Shown: positions 44,971 to 53,041 of the stretch, piece after piece | Numbering within the stretch: the stretch's first letter is position 1 | How the letters are laid out: each line of letters begins with the position of its first letter | Source of the DNA: Alteromonas sp. 1_MG-2023 | GTDB lineage: Bacteria > Pseudomonadota > Gammaproteobacteria > Enterobacterales > Alteromonadaceae | Length of the DNA stretch: 64,000 nt | Reading direction: 5' to 3' | Assembly (NCBI RefSeq): GCF_030547075.1 | Contig: NZ_JAUOQH010000017.1 | Coordinates: 1-64,000 of the forward strand | Translations under genes and position numbers: made by a program | The notes under the pieces: generated by a model | Seen by the model: the letters and a program-made list of their open reading frames with translations, nothing else | Told to the model about the DNA's origin: nothing | The model's database searches: none

Positions 44971-46383
44971 TTAATAGCCACCCCGCCTTTTACTTCTCGG
45001 TATAGCCTCAGGCATCACGCTATAAAGCCAATCTTTGTCATGTTTGAAAAGCCAGCTGTAGCTTGCTCTGCACTCACGTTGAAAGTCACTGCGATGGTAT
45101 TCCGGATGTTCTGCCAACGCTTGTATAATACAATTTTGATGTTTATGGCACTGCGCGTTAAAACGCATCTGATGCCGTTTTTCCACAAGGCCTGGATGTT
45201 GCGAAAGCACTTGCTCCACAGCACCAACAGAATAATCGACCTCGGTCGCGATTTGCTGCGTTTTAATACCATCTTTTAGCAGCCCAACAATCAACGCTAT
45301 ATCTGCACCAAATATTCGCTTTGCGCGTGTTTTAACAGGGATATTGTTTTGTAAGGCGAACTTTTTCACATAGATAACGCTTCGCTTACATTGCTCAGAT
45401 ACAGCTCGCAATGATTTTCCTTGTTGAAGCAAATAGAGGATGTCGGCATCTGTTTCGCCTTCATTTAAAACCTTAGCACCAGCACGGTCGGAGGTAACAC
45501 ACTCACATGGCTTGTATTCACAGAAATCTGTCCACGAACCCCATAACATGCCAATGAGCAATAAATGTTTTAACGGATGAAACTTGGCGCGCTTGGCCCT
45601 AAATAGGGTTTCTGGGTAACTACTATCTACCAATAACTGCTGAACCGCAGGCGAAGCGCTCTTTGCCCAATATGCACGTAATGCGTGGCGCAGCTTGTCT
45701 TGGCGAATAGCACCAATGTTTGACGCAAAACCCGTCTCTACCAACCGATGACGGTAGCGAGTCGTTATGTGTTGATAAGCGATTAAAGAGGTGCGGCTAC
45801 GCCATACATCATTCGCTAAGCGTGTAAGTTGAACATCCACGTTCATCAGCACGTCATTGTGTTGAAGGTTTATCTCGCTCGGCAAAATTAAGGCTCTGCG
45901 CTGCACAGCCACCTCCAATAGCGGTTCGCTGTGCTTTAGGCAAACCAAGCAACCAGGCAGTTGATGTTGCACATGCCACCACGCACGCCCGACCGTTTTA
46001 GCATCGCTTTCAACACATTCCGGGCAAGCTCTTAATACTGTGCCACTGTTTATCCTATTGGCTACCAGCGACATTCGAGAATGTAAATTGCTGGCACGTC
46101 CCGTTGCAAGGTTAGCGAATGCGCTGGAATAGGTCTTGGGATGAAGAAAAGGCTGAAACACCGGTAATATCGTGTGCTCATGTATGACCTCATGTGCAGA
46201 TACGTGTGACTGTCCACTGATGAAAGGAATATATCCGGGGAATTGTGAGGCTAATTGATAGTGGGCTATATGAAGCTGCTCTAAAAGCCCCCTTGCAGAA
46301 GGGAGCCCCGACAGTTGGCAGTACGTTACTAACCAACTGTAGGGTATTTCATCGGGCTCAAGAGGCGGATGAAAGCCGAGCAT
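44971..46383 (-). CDS. tnsD: TnsD/TniQ-family target-selection protein
   Basis: 470 residues. It opens FHPPLEPDEIPYSWLVTYCQLSGL, the usual TniQ start, and has the zinc-finger set CPECVESDAKTVGRAWWHVQHQLPGCLVCLKHSEPL (CxxC...CxxCxxH, about 118-153). The C-terminal half has helix-turn-helix-like repeats (GKSLRAVSEQCKRSVIYVKKFALQNNI; GIKTQQIATEVDYSVGAVEQVL) and the TnsD ending YSWLFKHDKDWL (about 447-458). Its size and C-terminus suggest it reads a fixed DNA site, presumably the 3' end of gcvP. It overlaps tniQ by 26 bases. Confidence 0.88.
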   Translation of the reverse strand: MLGFHPPLEPDEIPYSWLVTYCQLSGLPSARGLLEQLHIAHYQLASQFPGYIPFISGQSHVSAHEVIHEHTILPVFQPFLHPKTYSSAFANLATGRASNLHSRMSLVANRINSGTVLRACPECVESDAKTVGRAWWHVQHQLPGCLVCLKHSEPLLEVAVQRRALILPSEINLQHNDVLMNVDVQLTRLANDVWRSRTSLIAYQHITTRYRHRLVETGFASNIGAIRQDKLRHALRAYWAKSASPAVQQLLVDSSYPETLFRAKRAKFHPLKHLLLIGMLWGSWTDFCEYKPCECVTSDRAGAKVLNEGETDADILYLLQQGKSLRAVSEQCKRSVIYVKKFALQNNIPVKTRAKRIFGADIALIVGLLKDGIKTQQIATEVDYSVGAVEQVLSQHPGLVEKRHQMRFNAQCHKHQNCIIQALAEHPEYHRSDFQRECRASYSWLFKHDKDWLYSVMPEAIPRSKRRGGY

Positions 46384-47344
46384 GGTCGAATTGACCTATG
46401 TGATGAAAAAACGCGAGCCAAATGATATGGGCCAGTGGCGTTACCTTTGTGGGAGTATTCATTATCGATTCTAAGCAAAGCAGCGTTTGCAGCTCTTCGT
46501 CTGAGTTGACGACGAAATAGCTATCAATACGGTTTTCCCAAAACCAGTTCCAAAACGTGTGCTCTACCTGCCCTTTTGTTACCCAATAAGCTTGCTGCCG
46601 GTCTCTTATCGTATCTCCAAAGGCATACTCTACTAACCGATGTATTTGAGGCTTATTTGATGGCCGTTGGCTCGTGCCACTGTCTAAGTGAAGCGTTAAC
46701 CCTATTTTTTGAATAGTAGCTTTCGCTGCATTAGTTACGGGTAAGTTTTCTGACATGGCGAGGTTACATTCAGGGCACGTGATATCAGGCTGCGGCGTTT
46801 CTCGCAAATCAGCTTGCTGCCAACCGCAGTGACTGCACCCTTCAATCAGTGTTTGCGATGCGTGTTTGTGACAAGTGGTCGCAGTGGGTAACTGATGAGC
46901 CACATGCCAATAGCTTGTGCCATAGTTACTGATATCGCCTTCTATGCATTGCGGGCAGCTTCGCCAGCAGTGTGCGTGTCGCACTTTCGTTAGCCACGGT
47001 ATAAAAAACGCCTTACGTTTGTCTTTTGATGCAACATCGAGCAACGCTCTTTGCTGCTCAACATTCAGAAAATGGCGATAGAACCCCGCACTCGTGTGCC
47101 GGTAAAGCACATCCTCACGGGCAGTCGTTTGGGGGGTCGCATGGGCATTCGCATGAGTAGTCGTTGCCACATCATGACGAATAGCCTCATAATCTTTTAA
47201 AGGACTCAACACCCGATTCACACCCAGCCACGCGTGGTAGAAGTCTGTAATCGATTTAGTGGGTGTCAGTACCGCCATACGTGCAATGCGCGAATAGTAA
47301 TGTTCATCAGGCAGCAGTGGTAAGAAAAAGTGCATTGTCGCCAT
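46358..47344 (-). CDS. tniQ: Short TniQ-family protein
   Basis: 328 residues. The N-terminus FFLPLLPDEHYYSRIARMAVL is TniQ-like. Zinc-binding groups follow: CPQCIEGDISNYGTSYWHVAHQLPTATTCHKH (about 126-157), CSHCGW and CPEC. It lacks the HTH-rich C-terminal part seen in the neighbouring tnsD product, so it could be a core assembly factor joining the target-selection protein to TnsC, or a second target selector. It starts three bases after the tnsC stop and overlaps tnsD, all in one operon. No CRISPR-Cas genes are present, so RNA guidance is not indicated. Confidence 0.85.
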   Translation of the reverse strand: MATMHFFLPLLPDEHYYSRIARMAVLTPTKSITDFYHAWLGVNRVLSPLKDYEAIRHDVATTTHANAHATPQTTAREDVLYRHTSAGFYRHFLNVEQQRALLDVASKDKRKAFFIPWLTKVRHAHCWRSCPQCIEGDISNYGTSYWHVAHQLPTATTCHKHASQTLIEGCSHCGWQQADLRETPQPDITCPECNLAMSENLPVTNAAKATIQKIGLTLHLDSGTSQRPSNKPQIHRLVEYAFGDTIRDRQQAYWVTKGQVEHTFWNWFWENRIDSYFVVNSDEELQTLLCLESIMNTPTKVTPLAHIIWLAFFHHIGQFDHARLSSAS

Positions 47345-47347
47345 CAG

Positions 47348-48835
47348 CTAGCCCTTAATGCCTGTGTTAAAACTCGCCATACTAGGGCCTGAAACGGTGG
47401 CCTCTCCTAACATAGGTGCCAGCATTGGCGCCCTCGGGCTTGTACTTGCGCTTGCGCTTGAGCTTGCAATTGATGTTGATGTCGACGGTTCAGCGGATGC
47501 TTTACGAGGTGCTTTAGCATGCGTTTTACTTATTGGCGATGCAGCCTCTGTGTTTTGTGCTTGTTGCGCCGCCGCAATCGCACTTTCATAAGCGCGTATG
47601 TTTTTACTCTTCAGGTACGTTAGCGCCATTTTATAAAGCTGAAATTGACTCACAAACACCGTGTTTAAATAACTGATGGTATTGGTCGACGCGTCAGGCT
47701 CCAACTTGCCCTCTTGCGATAAGTACACCAGATACTCCTGATGCACCTGCGCCAGTCGGGTCATGAATGCGGGCAGGCCGCAGGTGTGCTCGTAGAACGT
47801 AGCAATGAATTCGGTGGATAATTGCGTGCAATTAAGCAACGACCATTTAGGGTATAGCGCCTGCAAGGTTTTTAAAAACATATCTCCTTTCTTTGAATAT
47901 GTCTCCAGCCGAAACTCCCTGTCATTCACTAACCGGCGCAGTGTCGTAATTTCAGGTTGGGACTTGCCGCCCACTTGCACATGCTTGGAAAACAGCTGCA
48001 ACCCAGAATCTGTGCAGCTGATAATCATCGGAATACCAATTTTGTTGAACATCGCTTCAAGAATGGTCAAAGTGGGCGCTTTATCAGAGTTCCCATAGGC
48101 CAGTAAAAACTGAAGCTCATCAATATGCACCAAGCCAATTTCGTGTGTTGCAGCAACCAGCTGCATGCCGGCTAAATGCCTATCGACTGACTCACGGTTA
48201 CGGGAGTCCCATTGCTCAAAATAATCGGTGCTTCCTGTGGCATCATCCACCGCCCGAAAGAAATTCAGCGCCAAGGCTTTTAATGAAGGCGTAGAGGGCA
48301 TATCCAGCGACAGCCATACAATTTGATTTTGATGATAGGGCTTCCCCTCAAACTCAACATGGTAAATAACCTGTGGAATAAGAGATAACGCACTACGTAT
48401 CATCGTGGTCTTGCCCGCACCGCTGTACCCTGTCACCAAGACACTGGACGCGGTGGTTTTGTGACTGGCCACGCTGCACTTAACAGGGCGAACTACTTTT
48501 TCGCGGTACTGCGCGGCCAACCCCATCTTAAGTGCCATCGCTTCAGGCTCAAGGGGATTTCTGTATGCATAAGAGTGCAGTAGTAGCGACCAACACTTTT
48601 GATAAAACGTGATGAACTTATCCGACGGAATATGGGTGTCTCCCATACTCTGCAAAATGGCGCGTTGGTACAGTGAGTCTAACGACCAGTAATCAGCATC
48701 ACACTGCATTTCTCTACCCGCTCGGCTCAGTACCTCACTACTGCGCAGTGGCGCGGGCAAAGCTTCGGTAAGTGGATTGTTGTTAAACTGTGACACTGGG
48801 TGTTTAGAGTAGCGTGCTTGTATATGTAAATTCAT
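47348..48835 (-). CDS. tnsC: TnsC-type AAA+ transposition regulator
   Basis: 495 residues. Walker A VTGYSGAGKTTMIRSAL (about 133-149), Walker B IGLVHIDELQFL (about 232-243) and the sensor region IPMIISCTDSGLQLF fit the TnsC/TniB AAA+ ATPases that link target selection to the transposase. The first 110 residues (PVSQFNNNPLTEALPAPLRS) match the TnsB-facing N-terminal part. The last 65 residues are an unusual Ser/Ala/Pro-rich, low-complexity tail (STSTSIASSSASASTSPRAP). The start overlaps the tnsB stop (TAATG). Confidence 0.9.
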   Translation of the reverse strand: MNLHIQARYSKHPVSQFNNNPLTEALPAPLRSSEVLSRAGREMQCDADYWSLDSLYQRAILQSMGDTHIPSDKFITFYQKCWSLLLHSYAYRNPLEPEAMALKMGLAAQYREKVVRPVKCSVASHKTTASSVLVTGYSGAGKTTMIRSALSLIPQVIYHVEFEGKPYHQNQIVWLSLDMPSTPSLKALALNFFRAVDDATGSTDYFEQWDSRNRESVDRHLAGMQLVAATHEIGLVHIDELQFLLAYGNSDKAPTLTILEAMFNKIGIPMIISCTDSGLQLFSKHVQVGGKSQPEITTLRRLVNDREFRLETYSKKGDMFLKTLQALYPKWSLLNCTQLSTEFIATFYEHTCGLPAFMTRLAQVHQEYLVYLSQEGKLEPDASTNTISYLNTVFVSQFQLYKMALTYLKSKNIRAYESAIAAAQQAQNTEAASPISKTHAKAPRKASAEPSTSTSIASSSASASTSPRAPMLAPMLGEATVSGPSMASFNTGIKG

Positions 48836-51069
48836 TAAAAACCTTCCGTGGTTGTGAGTATTTCTGTTGATTCAAATTCTACTTCCTCGCCTTCAAATCC
48901 TAATGCGACCATCACATCTCGGGCATGAGTCAGTGTGTTTAATTTCTTGCCAATGGCTTGAAACTCTTTAATTCGAGGAACGATGGCCTTACGTTCGTTC
49001 TCAGGTAGCAACGCAATTTGCCCCATTAACTTGTCAAATTCGGGCTCATCCATACTGCGCATGTGTTGACGCAGGCGTGCGGCATATTCCTCGTGCGCCA
49101 CAATTTTTAATTTGAGCCACTCCATTTGATGCAAGGCAATTTCCCAGGGCATGCCTAAATAAGGTGAGTTGTTATTATGGTTTTTCAGTGACAGCTTGAT
49201 GTACTCGAAAGTCGATGCATTACGCTGACTCTTCACGCGGTAAAAGAGATGGTTCGTCCAGTCCCTGACCCGTTTCACAATAATGTGGAACGTGCCCTCT
49301 GACGCTGCGAGTTGATGTAACCTTATGACTCTATTATCAGCGCTGTGGTATTCAAGCCCTTTGAAGTAGATGCAACTTGGACGAACTATCGCCTCTTCCT
49401 CTGGCAAGAACGCCCACCGTAGCCTTGCTTCGTCACTCGGCGCGGTTTTGCGCCCACCGTTCATATCGTTGGCTAGGCTGTAAAGAAATATCGACTCGGG
49501 CGACATACCAATATCATCCACCATGGCCTCATAACCACACTTCTCAAGGCGCTTAGCCGACTTGTTTTGTAAGATGATGAAGTGAATAACTTTACGAACT
49601 AAACTATCGTAGTCCCACACCGCGTGATGTGATGGATGTTGCTCGGTGCGGTCGCGCTCTTTAAATATTGAGCCCGGCTGAAAGTGAGCTACTTCGCCGT
49701 TAAAAGTATTAAACGTACCTTCAACCGTCCCTTTTGCATCACCCCGATACACCGCTGTAAAATTAAAGGCCTTAATGCCAAGCGTAGCTTTTAATATAGA
49801 GGCAATAAGGTTATTGGGATATTCGGTGCCGTTGTCTATGGTGACTTCTTCGGGAATAAACGAGGCGGGCCAGTCAGTCTCATCGAGCACCAAGCCATAA
49901 CGCTTTGCGAGCTCGACTTTGCACATGCACGCATTCACCATGGCCTGCGCCACACCATCAGCGCTCGGCGCACCAAAGCCTAAATAAAACCCCACTATCA
50001 TGGTCGAATACACATCGATAACAAAGTACAACGTAGGGCGCCCCATACTGTAACGAGCGTGTTTGATGTAGGGGTAGTTGACGTACAAATCTAAGACTGT
50101 CGCATCTACCTCATAACGGTGCGTCGCGCCCATGATGCCATCAAGCGCAGTGCCCTGTCGGGCGGCATGGTCTTTTTCAAATTTGAAACTGCCTTCTTCC
50201 ATTTTAAGCTGGTCAGCACGGCTAAAAATTCGATTAAAATGGTAGTAGAACATGCGTGGTGAAATACGCTTTTCGGGTGGCAGCAAGTCATGGTAAAGAA
50301 TTTCGTTATTTCCTACCTGTCGAACCACCGTGCTTACTTCAAATGCATCCTGAAAGCGGTCAAAAATCTTTCGGCGACTCAGCTTTTTACCTTCACGTAT
50401 CCACTGCTTCACTACATCTTCAATATTCTTTTTATCGCGCACAGTAATGCCACGAAAGTCACTTCGGCTGTTTTGGTTGTGCTTTCCGCCTCTGCCTCGT
50501 TTGATGATTGGGTCGTCCGGGGTCTCAGCGACAGGAAAGCTTTTTCCTATCTCATTCCATTTAAAAGAAATCAGCGCATTAGGCACCATGCCAAAAACGA
50601 TAAAGCGATTCAGCGCATTGTGATATGCCCCTTTCGACTTCCACGTAGACGTTGGCGTTGCAATTAACGAAGCTATCTCCTCCCCAAGCCCTTTACCATA
50701 AAGATATTGTTCAAGTAAGTGTGGGGCCGTTAACGAGGCTATTTTGCGAAATTTATCATCTCGCTTAGCAAGCCAACCCTTGTAGCCTTGTTTTAACAGC
50801 GCCTTGTCAGACGTGCTCAATGTTTCTGGCAAGTCATACGCCTGTCCCGTTTTAAGGCCGTGCTTTTTGATAAACTGTGTCAGCTGGGCTTGGTTAAACA
50901 CCTTTGGCTTAGGCGGGTTAGCCACCTTCATTGCTTGCAGCATGTCTGCCACGGCATAAAACTCACGGCATTGGCTGATATGGCAAATACGGAAGGACAT
51001 GCGCAAGTTAACTTGCTCTCGCTGATGGTCTAGTTCATCTGTAAATAAATGCTCGCCTTCATACCTCAT
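48835..51069 (-). CDS. tnsB: TnsB-type DDE transposase
   Basis: 744 residues. N-terminal DNA-binding region with helix-turn-helix-like KKLSRRKIFDRFQDAFEVST (about 230). The RNase H-like core shows the DDE triad: YEVDATVLDLYV (first Asp, about 320), VTIDNGTEYPNN (second Asp, about 405) and KGTVEGTFNTFNGE (Glu, about 440). TnsB binds the repeated sites in the ends and joins the 3' ends to target DNA. It overlaps tnsA by four bases (ATGA). Length is close to that of Tn7 TnsB. Confidence 0.92.
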   Translation of the reverse strand: MRYEGEHLFTDELDHQREQVNLRMSFRICHISQCREFYAVADMLQAMKVANPPKPKVFNQAQLTQFIKKHGLKTGQAYDLPETLSTSDKALLKQGYKGWLAKRDDKFRKIASLTAPHLLEQYLYGKGLGEEIASLIATPTSTWKSKGAYHNALNRFIVFGMVPNALISFKWNEIGKSFPVAETPDDPIIKRGRGGKHNQNSRSDFRGITVRDKKNIEDVVKQWIREGKKLSRRKIFDRFQDAFEVSTVVRQVGNNEILYHDLLPPEKRISPRMFYYHFNRIFSRADQLKMEEGSFKFEKDHAARQGTALDGIMGATHRYEVDATVLDLYVNYPYIKHARYSMGRPTLYFVIDVYSTMIVGFYLGFGAPSADGVAQAMVNACMCKVELAKRYGLVLDETDWPASFIPEEVTIDNGTEYPNNLIASILKATLGIKAFNFTAVYRGDAKGTVEGTFNTFNGEVAHFQPGSIFKERDRTEQHPSHHAVWDYDSLVRKVIHFIILQNKSAKRLEKCGYEAMVDDIGMSPESIFLYSLANDMNGGRKTAPSDEARLRWAFLPEEEAIVRPSCIYFKGLEYHSADNRVIRLHQLAASEGTFHIIVKRVRDWTNHLFYRVKSQRNASTFEYIKLSLKNHNNNSPYLGMPWEIALHQMEWLKLKIVAHEEYAARLRQHMRSMDEPEFDKLMGQIALLPENERKAIVPRIKEFQAIGKKLNTLTHARDVMVALGFEGEEVEFESTEILTTTEGF

Positions 51070-51923
51070 GCGGCTATCCCCAACTCGTCCTGCATGAGAT
51101 GAACAGGTCGAAACCAGCGAACCATGTGCGTTTCACACTCCTCATAAACAGGAAGAAAGCCATATAGAAGGGAAAATTTGAATAGCTGACGGGCGTCACC
51201 AACTGACATTGAGAGTGTATGACTCACCTGAGCAATTAATGCCTGTAATGGACACCAAGGCGCACGCTGCCATGACTCACAAAAACAGGCTAAAAAGGCA
51301 GTAAGGGTTTCGTTTGAGACTTTCAAATCTTTGGCGGACTCTGAGAACAATTTGTTGTGATAGTGCACTTTGGTGGCATCACGCTCGGTCACCACGCGAT
51401 ATTCAATACCACGGCGGCGCCAAAACTCTCGTTCAATCGCAAATTTTTGCCAGGTTCTCATGCTTTTGTACTCAACCTCATCGAGCCAGCTTAATTTATA
51501 AATTTGGTCCCAATATTTAAAGGTGTAAGCTGTGAGCTGCGTGGTGTTGTCGTCAGCCGATAAGCTCTCGACTAAGAAATCAGTCGACATGACATAAGCC
51601 TCATACGTCTTCCAATTTCGCGGGTGCATAATGTTAAGCTCAATGGCGATATCTAATGTTTCGTCTAAGTCGAGGGCATATTGCTCAAACACCGCCACGG
51701 TGCTTGGCTTGTAAAGCAGCTCCATGTACATACGCCTTTCACCGTCGGACAATAGATGCACTTCGCGGTTTTGCTTATCGCAAAACATCCAATGCCGGCG
51801 GCCCACCTTGTTCACATCTCTCACCGTCAAATAAGAGCGGTATGTGCCATTGGCAATATCATCAGTCCATTGCTTGTATTTCTTCACTGTTTTGGGCAAT
51901 TTTAGGTAAGTTAACTTCTTCAT
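51066..51923 (-). CDS. tnsA: TnsA-type endonuclease of the heteromeric transposase
   Basis: 285 residues, preceded by AAGGAGAG. YRSYLTVRDVNKVGRRHWMF, LLSDGERRMYMELLY (catalytic Glu), VMSTDFLVE (catalytic Asp) and AYTFKYWDQI (probable catalytic Lys) follow the order of TnsA E63, D114 and K132. The C-terminal winged-helix region (about 170-280) is where TnsC binds in Tn7. TnsA cuts the 5' ends, enabling cut-and-paste transposition. It is the first tns gene, as in Tn7, but is separated from the right end by 10 kb of cargo. Confidence 0.9.
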   Translation of the reverse strand: MKKLTYLKLPKTVKKYKQWTDDIANGTYRSYLTVRDVNKVGRRHWMFCDKQNREVHLLSDGERRMYMELLYKPSTVAVFEQYALDLDETLDIAIELNIMHPRNWKTYEAYVMSTDFLVESLSADDNTTQLTAYTFKYWDQIYKLSWLDEVEYKSMRTWQKFAIEREFWRRRGIEYRVVTERDATKVHYHNKLFSESAKDLKVSNETLTAFLACFCESWQRAPWCPLQALIAQVSHTLSMSVGDARQLFKFSLLYGFLPVYEECETHMVRWFRPVHLMQDELGIAA

Positions 51924-52277
51924 GCGCTCTCCTTTTCACACTTTTTCCAGCGCGTATTAGAAATCGGAACGGGAGATAAAATCAAGCCCCGGAAACTGCT
52001 AACTACATGATTAAAAACACTTTTGTTGTTATTTCAGGTTGTTACTCAGGCTATAAATTGGATTATATTAACGATGAGGTTGCGAGTGATTTTATAACTG
52101 ATTGATTTGATTGAGCGGAAACAAAGGTTTTGTTGTGAACGTATTTTATGAATCAAAAAAGTGAAAAAAGTTAAGACATTTTTAAGATTATTTTGTTTAA
52201 TTACTTTTATTGGACATGTTTCAATCAAATTATTGGATCTAATCTAAAACTTAGTATTCAGAGTAGAAATAATAGCG
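51924..52277. promoter_or_regulatory. Intergenic region upstream of tnsA
   Basis: AT-rich, without a convincing gene. It should carry the tns operon promoter. I looked for a transposon end or TnsB-type site here, as expected just upstream of tnsA in Tn7, and found none. Confidence 0.5.
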
Positions 52278-53027
52278 CTATTGCAGTAAATAATTTGCCA
52301 TCCCATCCAGCCGTTCTTTCTTCTTGTCCCACTCTGGCATTACCTGACACATTAACCGGTAGAACCGCTCGCTGTGGTTATGCTCAGCTATATGGCAAAG
52401 CTCGTGCAGAATAACGTAATCAATGCACTCACGAGGCGCTTTAACCAGGTGAGGGTTCAGGGTGATTCGACCACTGGGTGAACAGCTGCCCCATTGGGTT
52501 TGCATCGTCAGAATACGCAGTGGAGGGCGTTTATCCACCCAGAGGGCTTGTTCCAGCATGGCATCGAGGCGTTTGGCGAAGGTTTCCTTAGCCCGCACTT
52601 TGTACCAGTCAGTCAGTAACACTTTCACCTTGTCGATGGACTTCGCTCGTACCGAAACTTCCAGTTTGCCGCGTAGGAGTTTCACGCCTTGAACCTGCTC
52701 AGGCGATTCAATTACTTTCAGCAGGTACTGTTTCCCCAGGTAGTAATGGCTCTCACCACTGATGTATTGCCGAGGCGTGGTGAATTCAAGCTGTTTGCGA
52801 AAATCTCGAAGCTGCTCATATATCCAACGTCCGCGCTTTTTAACTGCAAATAGTACCGCTTCGCAGCCAGTTTCTTCCGGGGCGAATGCGATTACCCGAC
52901 AATCGGGATGAACCTTGATTAATATCTTGCCTGCGGCTTTTGGGCGCTTAACTCGCTCAAACGTAATTTTCTCGTCACCATAGCGGAAACTCATAGTCTG
53001 ACTTTCAGGTTTAATCGGCACATTCAT
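52278..53027 (-). CDS. M48/YgjP-like metallopeptidase of the restriction cluster
   Basis: 249 residues from the ATG complementary to 53027; a TTG at 53045, overlapping the hsdR stop, is an alternative. The zinc motif is HELCHIAEHNHSERFYRLMC (about residues 205-224), preceded by MQTQWGSCSPSGRITLNPHLV, the signature of the YgjP/DUF45 family. Such genes often sit directly behind hsdR in type I restriction loci; their role there is unknown. It is the last gene of the defence operon. Compare the chromosomal relative at 8071-8583. Confidence 0.88.
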   Translation of the reverse strand: MNVPIKPESQTMSFRYGDEKITFERVKRPKAAGKILIKVHPDCRVIAFAPEETGCEAVLFAVKKRGRWIYEQLRDFRKQLEFTTPRQYISGESHYYLGKQYLLKVIESPEQVQGVKLLRGKLEVSVRAKSIDKVKVLLTDWYKVRAKETFAKRLDAMLEQALWVDKRPPLRILTMQTQWGSCSPSGRITLNPHLVKAPRECIDYVILHELCHIAEHNHSERFYRLMCQVMPEWDKKKERLDGMANYLLQ

Positions 53028-53041
53028 CTGGTTATACCTAT

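Noticed and set aside
51924-52277. A hidden transposon right end next to tnsA
   Set aside because: No copy of the CAATTAAAxTTGTGAA site, terminal TG motif or ATACC was found; only loosely similar TTGTTGTGAAC is present.
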